Positions 1 through 7,315 are shown, numbered from the stretch's first letter. The stretch: 12,661 nucleotides of DNA from Alistipes sp. UBA928 (GCA_002293665.1 DBDQ01000040.1:7114-19774), one strand, 5' to 3'. Notes: generated by a model not told the origin, from the sequence alone. Made by a program: numbers and translations.

Positions 1-1
1 C

Positions 2-499
2 AACGACTTCGTGAGGCTCGACTATACAGAGGGAATAGAGATACTGAAGGCGAGCGGCGCGAAGTTCGAGTTCCCCGTGGACTGGGGCCTCGATCTTCAG
101 AGCGAGCATGAACGATATCTTGTGGAGAAACATTTTAAGAAGCCGGTGATCCTTGTCAACTACCCCGCCGCGATCAAGGCTTTCTACATGAAGCAGAACG
201 CTCCCGACGCCGCGGGTCGCGAGACGGTGCAGGCGATGGACGTTCTCTTTCCGAGGATCGGCGAGATTATCGGCGGCTCGGTACGCGAGGAGAATTACGG
301 CAAACTCAAGGCTAAGATTGAGAAAGAGGGTATGTCGGAGGAGGAATTGTGGTGGTATATGGACACACGGCGTTGGGGAAGTGCTCCCCACGCGGGATTC
401 GGTCTCGGTTTCGAGCGGCTCATACTGTTCGTGACCGGCATGGCCAACATTCGCGACGTGATACCTTTCCCACGCACACCTAACAACGCGGAGTTCTAA
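2..499 (+). CDS. asnS: Asparaginyl-tRNA synthetase, C-terminal part (5' end outside window)
   Basis: This is the last 165 residues of a class II aminoacyl-tRNA synthetase that charges tRNA-Asn in the cytoplasm. The frame is open from base 2, and the GTG at 11 encodes an internal valine, not a start. The visible part holds the end of the catalytic core: RLDYTEGIEIL, the SEHERYL segment, IGEIIGGS, and class II motif 3 as GFGLGFERL. It ends with the AsnRS signature NIRDVIPFPRTP and an NAEF C-terminus. NIRDVIPFPR separates AsnRS from the related AspRS, which has a different ending. About two thirds of the protein, including the anticodon-binding domain and motifs 1 and 2, lies upstream. rpoN starts 14 nt after the TAA stop. 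The family call is secure; only the start is unknown. Confidence 0.96.
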   Translation, partial: NDFVRLDYTEGIEILKASGAKFEFPVDWGLDLQSEHERYLVEKHFKKPVILVNYPAAIKAFYMKQNAPDAAGRETVQAMDVLFPRIGEIIGGSVREENYGKLKAKIEKEGMSEEELWWYMDTRRWGSAPHAGFGLGFERLILFVTGMANIRDVIPFPRTPNNAEF

Positions 500-513
500 T
501 AAACAGACAAAAT

Positions 514-1941
514 ATGGTGGAAATCTCGCAGAAGCAACTTCTCAAGCAGCAGCAAACGCTCTCGCCGCAGCAGATCCAGATGATCAAGCTGTTGGAACTG
601 CCGGCGCTGCAACTCGAACAGCGAATTAAGCAGGAGATTGAGGAGAACCCCGTGCTCGAAGAGGAGAAGGAACCGAAGGAGAACGACGAGGGAGACGGCA
701 AGCCCAAGGAGATTTCGGTGGAAGAGTACCTGAAAGAGGACGATACACCGAGCTATAAGACAAAAGCCAACAACTATTCGAAAGACGACAAGCAACTCGC
801 TCCAACAATCTCCGGAGGCCGCTCGCTACACGAGTACCTGATCGAACAGCTGGGTTACAAGAACCTCGACGACCGCGAAATGACGCTCGCCCGCTTCCTG
901 GTAGGAAGCATAGACGACGACGGATACCTGCGCCGCGACCTGTTGGCCGTGGCCGACGACATCGCCTTCATGCTGGGTATCGACACCGAACGTGATGAGT
1001 TGGAGCAGATACTCTACATTATCCACGAGTTGGAGCCCGCCGGGATAGGTGCGCGTGACCTTCAGGAGTGTCTCGTGCTGCAACTCGAGAGCCTGAGCGG
1101 TGAGAGCCGCGAACGTCAGCTCGCCATGAAGATTCTAACACACTACTTCGACGAGTTCACCAAGAAACATTTCGGCAAACTGATGGCGCGCCTGGGGATC
1201 GACAAGGAGGAGTTCCGTCTCGTGTTGGAGGAGATCATGCACCTGTCGCCCAAGCCCGGGAACCTATACAACGAAGGAGGAACGGAAACCGTGCCATACG
1301 TGACGCCCGATTTTCTGTTGGACGGACATGGGGGCGAGTTCACTCTGAAACTCAATTCGTGGAACGTGCCCGAGGTGAAGATATCGAAACGCTACCTCGA
1401 GATGCTGCGCGGAATGTCGGGGCGCGAGGCTTCGAACGACGAGCGCGAAACGGTGCAGTTCGTAAAGAACAAGATAGAGTCGGCAAAGTGGTTCATATCG
1501 GCGATACAGCAGAGGCACGACACGCTGATGCGCACCATGACGGAGATTCTCGACCACCAGCGCAGGTTCTTCGAGACGGGCGACAAGAGCGATCTGCGCC
1601 CGATGATTCTCAAAGACATTGCTGAGCGCACGGGGTTGGACGTGTCGACCATATCGAGGGTTGTGAACAGCAAGTATGTGCAGACCCCGTTCGGGATAAT
1701 TCTTCTGAAAGAACTGTTCTCGGAGGCGATGACGACGGAGGATGGCAGTGAGGTGTCGTCGCACGAGATAAAACAGATACTCATAGACTGCATTGCCGGT
1801 GAGGACAAGCGCCACCCGATTAAGGATGAGACGCTGATGGAGATACTTAATGCCCGCGGATACCGGATTGCGCGGCGTACCGTGGCCAAGTATCGCGAGA
1901 TGTTGGGGATTCCCGTTGCGAGATTACGAAAAGAGTTGTAG
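514..1941 (+). CDS. rpoN: RNA polymerase sigma-54 factor
   Basis: This 475-residue protein is the alternative sigma factor that directs RNA polymerase to -24/-12 promoters and needs an AAA+ activator to open DNA. Residues 1-50 form the glutamine- and leucine-rich activator-interacting region (TLSPQQIQMIKLLELP, then EENPVLEEE). An acidic, low-complexity linker spans about 50-100. The core-binding domain includes LEPAGIGARDLQECL at 173-187. A helix-turn-helix (KDIAERTGLDVSTISRVV) lies at about 367-384, and the RpoN box ARRTVAKYRE at 453-462 contacts the -24 element. Length and domain order are normal for the family. The ATG lies 14 nt after asnS and has no strong Shine-Dalgarno site, as is usual in Bacteroidota. 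No activator (bEBP) gene and no convincing sigma-54 promoter are visible in this window, so its regulon cannot be read from here. Confidence 0.98.
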   Translation: MVEISQKQLLKQQQTLSPQQIQMIKLLELPALQLEQRIKQEIEENPVLEEEKEPKENDEGDGKPKEISVEEYLKEDDTPSYKTKANNYSKDDKQLAPTISGGRSLHEYLIEQLGYKNLDDREMTLARFLVGSIDDDGYLRRDLLAVADDIAFMLGIDTERDELEQILYIIHELEPAGIGARDLQECLVLQLESLSGESRERQLAMKILTHYFDEFTKKHFGKLMARLGIDKEEFRLVLEEIMHLSPKPGNLYNEGGTETVPYVTPDFLLDGHGGEFTLKLNSWNVPEVKISKRYLEMLRGMSGREASNDERETVQFVKNKIESAKWFISAIQQRHDTLMRTMTEILDHQRRFFETGDKSDLRPMILKDIAERTGLDVSTISRVVNSKYVQTPFGIILLKELFSEAMTTEDGSEVSSHEIKQILIDCIAGEDKRHPIKDETLMEILNARGYRIARRTVAKYREMLGIPVARLRKEL

Positions 1942-1943
1942 TT

Positions 1944-2432
1944 ATGAAATATTTTTTGAGATCGGTAAAGTATCTGGTGAGGCTAGTGGTGCTGTTGGCT
2001 TTGATTTTTTGGCTGATGCAGCTATCAGGCACCTCGAACCTCGAAGTGAGCGGCGGTGTCATGGCCTTCATCAAGAGCTTTTTCGCCACTCAGCGGGGGT
2101 TGCTATTTTCCGGGGCGTTGCTCGTGTGGTGCGCGATCTATCCCTCGGTGGAGTTCAGGCGGAGGAACCTTAACTACGACCTTGCGGCGCGCAGGGAGGC
2201 TATCGTCAAAGCTTTGGCCGCTGGTCGTATGCGGCTTGTGGAAGACGAGGAGGGACGCATGGTGTTTCGCAGCGAAAGCCTCGTGAGGACGATATGGTGG
2301 CTGGGCGATGACGCCGTGACCATCACCCGCTCGCCGGAGGGTGGAATCGACGTCGAGGGGCCGCGGCGTTTCGTGATGGAGGCGGAACACCGTATTCCGA
2401 ACTACATAGGGGCCGAGAGCGAAAATGAATAA
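1944..2432 (+). CDS. Conserved-looking two-TM membrane protein, function unknown
   Basis: I do not recognise a named family for this 162-residue protein. It has two hydrophobic segments, residues 11-27 (LVRLVVLLALIFWLMQL) and about 52-67 (GLLFSGALLVWCAIYP). A soluble, mixed-charge C-terminal half of about 95 residues follows, with a short beta-rich stretch (RMVFRSESLVRTIWWLGDDAVTITR is its span, about 105-129). The positive patch RRR at 72-74 after the second TM suggests a cytoplasmic C-terminus by the positive-inside rule, which is inference. The ATG starts 2 nt after the rpoN stop, and the 3' end overlaps ctpA by 8 nt, so it is almost certainly co-translated with both. Its GC-rich third-position use matches its neighbours, so nothing suggests transfer. 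It could be a small accessory protein of the envelope protease or kinase downstream, but no motif shows that. Confidence 0.85.
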   Translation: MKYFLRSVKYLVRLVVLLALIFWLMQLSGTSNLEVSGGVMAFIKSFFATQRGLLFSGALLVWCAIYPSVEFRRRNLNYDLAARREAIVKALAAGRMRLVEDEEGRMVFRSESLVRTIWWLGDDAVTITRSPEGGIDVEGPRRFVMEAEHRIPNYIGAESENE

Positions 2433-4116
2433 AAAGATAAGATACTGGGGGCTCGGAGTGGCGGCGGTCGTCGTCGCGGGACTCGGGACGGCGGCTTTGC
2501 GGAGCGATTTTGCTTTGGGGCAGAATGTGGAGTTGGCGGTGAACGTGATGCGGAATATTTTCCTTTATTACGTCGATCCGGTCGATCCCGACACTCTCGG
2601 CAAAGGTGCCGCCGCCGGAATGGTGGCCGAACTCGACCCCTACACCGAACTGATACACGCCGACGAGAGCGAGGATTTCGAGCTCGCGACCACCGGAAAG
2701 TATGGCGGCATAGGATCGCTGATCCGCCAGAAGGGCGAGTGGGTGCAGATCGCAGAGCCTTACGAGGGTTCACCAGCCGCGCGCGCCGGCCTCGAGATAG
2801 GCGACACTTTTATGGAAGTCGACGGACGCAACGCGCAGGGTATGACCACGGCCGACGTGAGCGCCGCGCTCAAGGGCGATCCCGGTACCAACGTCACCAT
2901 ACGTGTGCGCAAATTCTACACCGGCGAGGAGCAGACGATTACTCTGCGGCGCGAGGTGATAGCCGTGCCCGCCGTGACGTGGTTCGGCATGGTGGCCGAC
3001 AGTGTGGGATATGTACGCTACACCGAGTTTACAGACGGCTCCTCGGATGAAGTGCGCGGAGCGATAGATGCGCTCAAAACCCGGGGTATGCGCTCGCTCG
3101 TGCTCGACCTGAGAGGCAACGGCGGCGGAATAATGCAGGAGGCAGTGAAGATCGCGGGTATGTTCGTGCCGCGCGGAACGGAAGTGGTGAGCATGCGCGG
3201 CCGCGGCGAAGGAACATCGAAAGAGTACCGCACCGAAAACGAGCCTCTCGAACTCACTATGCCCGTGGCCGTGCTCGTGGATGGATACTCGGCTTCGGCG
3301 GCGGAGATAGTCGCGGGAGCGATGCAGGATCTCGACCGCGGGGTTGTCATCGGGCAGCGTACTTTCGGCAAGGGGTTGGTGCAAACCACAATTCCCGTGG
3401 GATTCGGATCTTTCATGAAAATAACGACGGCGAAATATTACATCCCCAGCGGGCGGTGTATACAGGCGATAGACTACTCGCAGGAGCCGGAAGCCGACAG
3501 CACAGGTGTGGGACGGCGCCAGAGAGCGATTCCCGACTCGCTGATCGGAGAGTTCCGTACCGCGGGCGGACGAAAGGTGTACGACGGCGGCGGGGTGATG
3601 CCCGACATCAGGCTCGAGCCCGAGTACAACAGCCGGTTCGCCATTGCCCTCTACTCCGAGGGGTTGGTGGACGACTTTGCCGACCGGTGGAGCCTTGCAA
3701 ACCGTGCCTCGCGAGAGATCGAGCCGCAGACTTTTGCACTCACCGACGCCGACTGGGCCGATTTCACGCAATTTATGGAGGGCAGGAAGCTCGACTACGA
3801 ATCGGCCACAGGCGGCACGGTCGAGCACCTGCGCCGCGTGGCGGAGTACGAAAGATACCTCACCCCCGAGGTGGAGGCGCTCATAGACTCGCTGTCGACA
3901 CATCTCAGGGACGACACGGGGGCAAATCTCGCCATATACCGCGCCGAGATCACCGGCCTCATAGAAGACGCCATCGTGCTGAGGCGGCTATACCGGCGCG
4001 GTGTGACCGAACACAATCTGGCAAGTGACAAAATTCTCGGCCGTGCAATCGAGGTGCTGCACGACGCGGCCGAATACCGCGAGATACTCACCTCGCGCGA
4101 TACCGAACGGAGGTAA
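2425..4116 (+). CDS. ctpA: S41 family C-terminal processing peptidase (CtpA/Prc type)
   Basis: This is a 563-residue PDZ-containing serine protease of family S41, which trims C-termini of envelope proteins. A single N-terminal hydrophobic segment (about 7-25) would act as a signal or membrane anchor and place the enzyme in the periplasm. A PDZ domain lies at about 92-175 and includes YGGIGSLI, GSPAARAGLEIGD and the FMEVDG strand. The protease core follows, with LVLDLRGNGGG at 225-235. The catalytic serine is probably S291 in GYSASAAEI and the lysine K316 in QRTFGKG; this 25-residue spacing matches the Ser-Lys dyad of the family. The substrate-pocket segment TTAKYYIPSGRCIQ follows. Residues about 400-563 form a charged, mostly helical extension with no motif I know, which is common in Bacteroidota homologues. 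The gene overlaps the upstream membrane protein by 8 nt. The symbol is by family; the true substrate is unknown. Confidence 0.95.
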   Translation: MNKKIRYWGLGVAAVVVAGLGTAALRSDFALGQNVELAVNVMRNIFLYYVDPVDPDTLGKGAAAGMVAELDPYTELIHADESEDFELATTGKYGGIGSLIRQKGEWVQIAEPYEGSPAARAGLEIGDTFMEVDGRNAQGMTTADVSAALKGDPGTNVTIRVRKFYTGEEQTITLRREVIAVPAVTWFGMVADSVGYVRYTEFTDGSSDEVRGAIDALKTRGMRSLVLDLRGNGGGIMQEAVKIAGMFVPRGTEVVSMRGRGEGTSKEYRTENEPLELTMPVAVLVDGYSASAAEIVAGAMQDLDRGVVIGQRTFGKGLVQTTIPVGFGSFMKITTAKYYIPSGRCIQAIDYSQEPEADSTGVGRRQRAIPDSLIGEFRTAGGRKVYDGGGVMPDIRLEPEYNSRFAIALYSEGLVDDFADRWSLANRASREIEPQTFALTDADWADFTQFMEGRKLDYESATGGTVEHLRRVAEYERYLTPEVEALIDSLSTHLRDDTGANLAIYRAEITGLIEDAIVLRRLYRRGVTEHNLASDKILGRAIEVLHDAAEYREILTSRDTERR

Positions 4117-4128
4117 ACTCCAACGCCT

Positions 4129-5292
4129 ATGAAGGAGAGGCTGCAAAATATCGTCAGGGCCATTTTCGGCCGCGAAGGAGCCATGATCCTCCTGTGGGTG
4201 GGTTTTGCGGTGCTGTCGTTGAGCACCATGCTCAACATGGCATCGAGGCTGAGGGAGCGCGAGGACAGCTACGTCAACCTGTGGGTGAAGTCGATGGTAA
4301 GGCTCAACGAGAACGGGCTCGACGACGTGATTACCGACATACTCGACGATCACAATTCAATCCCATTCTTCATAGTTAACGAACGTACCAACACCGTAGA
4401 GCAGAGCAACCTCGTCAGCGAAAAGATTATTCGCGACCCCGGACGGCTCGGCCGCAAAATGTCGCAGTTGGACGACGCCGGACGCCACATAGTGGTGACG
4501 AACTATTACCACGGCAACAAACACATATTCTACGACAGGTCGCGCACGCTCGTCTTTCTGACATGGTTCCCCATTGCACAAATCGTTGCGCTGGGGCTGT
4601 TGCTGTGGCTGTGGATATTTACCTTCCGTTCGACCAAGATGAGCGAACAGAACCGCGTGTGGGTGGGACTGGCCAAGGAGACCGCCCATCAGCTGGGCAC
4701 CCCCACATCGTCGCTCCTCGGCTGGGTGGAGTTTCTAAAGACGCAGCCCGTAGATCAGGAGACCGTAACCGAGATGGAGAAAGACCTTGCCCACCTGATG
4801 AAGATCACGGACCGGTTCTCGAAGATAGGTTCCGACACAACCCTTGAGGTGACGTCGATAAACGAACTCGTGGGCGAGGCGGTGATGTACTTCCGCAAAC
4901 GAATCCCGCGTAACGTGGAGCTCGACTACAACGGCCTGGCGATGGCGCCGGTGAGGGCCCGCGTAAATCCCGCGCTGTTCGAGTGGGTGATAGAGAATCT
5001 TTTGAAAAACGCTCTCGACGCCCTTCAGGGACACGGCGCGATAGACGTGCACCTGTCGCGCGACGAACGCAACATATACATAGACGTAACCGACACCGGA
5101 CGCGGAATAGCACGCGCCAACCGCGAAAAGATATTCGAACCGGGGTTTACCACAAAAACCCGCGGATGGGGCCTCGGACTGTCGCTCTCACGCCGCGTGA
5201 TCGAGGAGTATCACAAGGGGAAAATTTTCGTCGCCGAAAGCGAGGTGGGCAAAGGAACCACGATGAGGGTGGTGATTAAACTTATCCCATGA
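4129..5292 (+). CDS. Membrane sensor histidine kinase with HQLGTP H-box
   Basis: This 387-residue two-component sensor kinase has two TM segments, about 18-35 and 143-166, flanking an extracytoplasmic sensor of about 105 residues. No HAMP or PAS domain is apparent: the second TM runs almost directly into the dimerisation helix. The phospho-acceptor is probably H187 in AKETAHQLGTP. The usual acidic residue after the histidine is Gln here, as in a set of Bacteroidota kinases. The ATP-binding domain shows the N-box (ENLLKN, 289-294), the G1 box (DTGRG, 322-326), the F-box (IFEPGFTTK, 335-343) and the G2 box (GWGLGLSLS, 346-354), so it looks catalytically complete. No response regulator is adjacent. 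A GGAGG at 4109-4113 overlaps the ctpA stop, but at 15 nt it is further from the ATG than usual. The stop overlaps the next ATG (ATGA). Confidence 0.93.
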   Translation: MKERLQNIVRAIFGREGAMILLWVGFAVLSLSTMLNMASRLREREDSYVNLWVKSMVRLNENGLDDVITDILDDHNSIPFFIVNERTNTVEQSNLVSEKIIRDPGRLGRKMSQLDDAGRHIVVTNYYHGNKHIFYDRSRTLVFLTWFPIAQIVALGLLLWLWIFTFRSTKMSEQNRVWVGLAKETAHQLGTPTSSLLGWVEFLKTQPVDQETVTEMEKDLAHLMKITDRFSKIGSDTTLEVTSINELVGEAVMYFRKRIPRNVELDYNGLAMAPVRARVNPALFEWVIENLLKNALDALQGHGAIDVHLSRDERNIYIDVTDTGRGIARANREKIFEPGFTTKTRGWGLGLSLSRRVIEEYHKGKIFVAESEVGKGTTMRVVIKLIP

Positions 5293-5972
5293 TGGAGACT
5301 TTGGGAAACATAGTGTTTCAGGGGCTCTCGTTCGTTGTATTGGGAGCGTTTTGTTGGATGGTTTACACCTACCGCGGACAGGCTGGACGGTGCCTGCGTA
5401 GCACGATGGTTTTTTGGCGCACGTCGAACCAGAGGCCCGGAGCCGCGGCGGTTTACGACAACTTTCTGGCCGTCGCACTCACTATCGGGGCGCTCTCGAC
5501 GGGGTTGGCCGCAGTGAAAGCGACCGTCATGATGCCGGAAGCGGAAGGACTGGCGGGAATGCCGGCATGGGTGGCGCCGATGGCTACGGTGGTCGTGGCT
5601 CTGGTTGCGGTTGTGGTCGTCCTCGTCGAAGTGTGGACAGTGAAGGCCGCCGGGAAGCTCACCTTCTCCTCGAAATTCGCCGACGAGATAGTGGGTATCA
5701 AAAAAAACTGGATGGCCGCCGCCTCGATCCTCACCGTTCCGCTCGTGGCGATGTGGACGGGAGTAACTCCCGAACGAGACGCCATAATCACATATCTACT
5801 TGCATGTGTGATGGTTACGATTGCCGTACTGTTCACGATCCATACCCTGCGAGGGTTTATTCGACAAAAAGTTTCTCTTTTGGTTTGGTTTTTGTACCTT
5901 TGCACCGTCGAAATTTTCCCCGTCTGCGCCGTGATGCTGGCGGTCGCAAGAAATTATAACACATACACGTAG
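5289..5972 (+). CDS. DUF4271 domain integral membrane protein
   Basis: This is a 227-residue polytopic membrane protein with about six hydrophobic segments (roughly 8-27, 57-77, 94-116, 141-158, 163-186 and 196-221). The C-terminal pattern, a TLRGFIRQKVSLLVWFLYLC-like run ending at about 205 and then a conserved EIFP turn, and the position directly before a hemD-like gene match the Bacteroidota-specific DUF4271 family. Its biochemical function is unknown. The start overlaps the kinase stop by 4 nt (ATGA). A second in-frame ATG follows at once, so the start could be either 5289 or 5292. It ends 4 nt before the hemD-like ATG. The overlap with the kinase suggests co-expression but not that they act together. 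The family assignment is by memory of sequence and context, not by a search. Confidence 0.87.
   Translation: MMETLGNIVFQGLSFVVLGAFCWMVYTYRGQAGRCLRSTMVFWRTSNQRPGAAAVYDNFLAVALTIGALSTGLAAVKATVMMPEAEGLAGMPAWVAPMATVVVALVAVVVVLVEVWTVKAAGKLTFSSKFADEIVGIKKNWMAAASILTVPLVAMWTGVTPERDAIITYLLACVMVTIAVLFTIHTLRGFIRQKVSLLVWFLYLCTVEIFPVCAVMLAVARNYNTYT
5872..5902 (+). promoter_or_regulatory. Candidate internal promoter (TAnnTTTG-like) before hemD
   Basis: TACCTTTG at 5895-5902 fits the Bacteroidota -7 element TAnnTTTG exactly. A TTTC at 5872-5875 lies 19 nt upstream, one mismatch from the TTTG/TTG -33 element. Initiation would fall about 70 nt before the hemD-like start. The site sits inside the codons for the FLYLCT segment of the DUF4271 gene, so it may be an accident of a conserved coding stretch. 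Confidence 0.25.
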
Positions 5973-5976
5973 TCTG

Positions 5977-6870
5977 ATGTCGAAGATAAAAAGCCTGTTG
6001 GTATCGCAGCCTGCACCGGGCATCGCCGAGAAATCGCCCTTTTTCGATCTGATCCAAAAATTCAATCTATCCATAAACTACACCCCGTTCATTCACATCG
6101 AGGGGGTGGGTGCCAAGGAGTTCAGAGCCCAAAGAGTCGAAATACTCGATCACACAGCCATCATTTTCACAAACCGCATTACCGTCGACCACTTTTTCCG
6201 AATATGCGAGGAGACGCGCATCGAGGTGCCCGAAACGATGAAATACATTTGCCAGACGGAGGCGATCGCACTCTATCTGCAAAAGTATATCGTCTACCGA
6301 AAACGCAAAATATCGTTTGCCGACGGATCGTTTACGGGGCTGATGGAGCTGATCCTCAAACATAAGGAGGAGAAGTTCCTGCTCACGCTATCGGAGCCAC
6401 ACAAGCCGGAGATACCGGCTACTTTGGAGAAGTTGAAGGTGAAGTTCAGCCGCGCGATACTTGCACGCAACGTGTCGTCGGACCTGTCGGGGCTGAAGTT
6501 GGGGGATTTTCAGATGGTGGTGATGTACAGCCCTGCCGAGGTGAAATCTTTCGTCGAACAGTTCGGCGAGGTGGGCGATGGACGCGAACTGCCCATGATC
6601 GCGACATTCGGCGAGGGGACTACCCGGAAAGCTCTCGACAGCGGCCTTGCCGTGAGCACGATGGCTCCCACGCCTGAGGCGCCGTCGATGGCACGCGCCA
6701 TAGAGATATTCATGACCGAGACCAACGCCGGACGTGCCGTCGCTCCCGTCTCCGTGGGCAAGGACGACCGGCAGGCGCGGCTTGCTGAAGAGTTTGTGAA
6801 GGCGCATCAGATTAAGGAGATACGCAAGAACAAGGCTAAAAAGAAGACTACCGCAGCCGCAAAAAAGTGA
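5977..6870 (+). CDS. hemD: Uroporphyrinogen-III synthase-like protein (HemD/HEM4 fold)
   Basis: This 297-residue protein resembles uroporphyrinogen-III synthase, which cyclises hydroxymethylbilane with inversion of ring D in tetrapyrrole synthesis. Residues 5-247 look like the two-lobed HEM4 domain. They include AIIFTNRITVDHFF (61-74), the MYSPAEVKSF segment (183-192, the usual FTSP-type motif) and IATFGEGTTRKAL (208-220). Residues about 250-297 are an additional Lys/Ala/Glu-rich tail ending in KAKKKTTAAAKK, longer than in typical HemD. The family is very divergent, so activity cannot be judged from motifs. Many gut Bacteroidales cannot make heme, yet carry a protein of this type next to rnpA, so the substrate or role may differ. 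The ATG lies 4 nt after the DUF4271 stop. Its last codons, GCA AAA AAG TGA, form a slippery-like A-AAA-AAG heptamer next to the stop, and the rnpA leader begins at once. Confidence 0.85.
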   Translation: MSKIKSLLVSQPAPGIAEKSPFFDLIQKFNLSINYTPFIHIEGVGAKEFRAQRVEILDHTAIIFTNRITVDHFFRICEETRIEVPETMKYICQTEAIALYLQKYIVYRKRKISFADGSFTGLMELILKHKEEKFLLTLSEPHKPEIPATLEKLKVKFSRAILARNVSSDLSGLKLGDFQMVVMYSPAEVKSFVEQFGEVGDGRELPMIATFGEGTTRKALDSGLAVSTMAPTPEAPSMARAIEIFMTETNAGRAVAPVSVGKDDRQARLAEEFVKAHQIKEIRKNKAKKKTTAAAKK

Positions 6871-6874
6871 GGGG
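6869..6874 (+). promoter_or_regulatory. Shine-Dalgarno-like GAGGGG for a non-ATG rnpA start
   Basis: GAGGGG overlaps the hemD stop (TGA at 6868-6870) and lies 6 nt before the first ATC of an ATC ATC ATC ATA run in the rnpA frame. Spacing and position are what a coupled start at 6881 would need. Ribosome binding sites of this kind are weakly used in Bacteroidota, so this is suggestive only. Confidence 0.35.
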
Positions 6875-6880
6875 CGCACG

Positions 6881-7315
6881 ATCATCATCATACACAAAAG
6901 AAATACTCTGTCGAAAGCGGAGAGGCTCTGTTCGGAGCGCCGCATGGAGACCCTTTTTGCCGAAGGGCACAGAGGGAGCGTTGGGCCTTTGAGGTTTGTC
7001 TGGGTGGCAACGGGCACGGCGGATTTGGCTACGCAAAATGATCTTCAGCCGGGGGTTTCGGTGCTCTTTTCGGTTCCGAAAAAGGTATTTAAGCGAGCTT
7101 GGAAACGCAATCTCATAAAGCGCAGGATGCGGGAGAGTTACCGTGTGCGTAAGCATGGTTTAGCTGCCGCCGCACTTGCCGCCGGACAACACATAGACAT
7201 CGCTCTGATCTGCTCGCCGCCGGGCGTCAAAGGTGCCGCCGCGGTGATTCCCGACTTCAAAACAGTGGACAATGCCATCGAAAAAATTCTTGCCAAAATT
7301 CTGGAACGGCATTAA
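6881..7315 (+). CDS. rnpA: Ribonuclease P protein component (start codon uncertain)
   Basis: RnpA is the protein subunit that helps the RNase P RNA cleave 5' leaders from pre-tRNAs. The core is clear: VLFSVPKKVFKRAWKRN, then the basic RNR-type motif RNLIKRRMRE (encoded about 7106-7135). The first ATG is at 6944, but the conserved family N-terminus (TLSKAERL, then METLFAEG) begins upstream of it in the same open frame. That frame is open back to 6800 and has no ATG, GTG or TTG. I place the start at ATC 6881 because a GAGGGG lies 6 nt before it, giving 144 residues. Other options are ATC 6884 or 6887, ATA 6890, CTG 6908, a shift out of hemD, or a one-base error in the sequence. Starting at 6944 would give 123 residues and remove the conserved first helix. 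The 3' end overlaps yidD by 44 nt. Confidence 0.9.
   Translation: MIIIHKRNTLSKAERLCSERRMETLFAEGHRGSVGPLRFVWVATGTADLATQNDLQPGVSVLFSVPKKVFKRAWKRNLIKRRMRESYRVRKHGLAAAALAAGQHIDIALICSPPGVKGAAAVIPDFKTVDNAIEKILAKILERH

Noticed and set aside
2770..3903. 377-codon open frame on the minus strand opposite ctpA
   Set aside because: Low-complexity, His/Arg-rich translation with no family motif; it mirrors the codon phase of a well-supported S41 protease gene.
6683..6700. TGGCACG inside the hemD-like gene as a sigma-54 -24 element
   Set aside because: No TTGC-type -12 element follows at the right spacing; it is coding sequence.
6881..6892. ATC ATC ATC ATA run as a simple-sequence phase-variation tract
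   Set aside because: Three perfect trinucleotide units are too few, and loss or gain of a unit would not change the reading frame.
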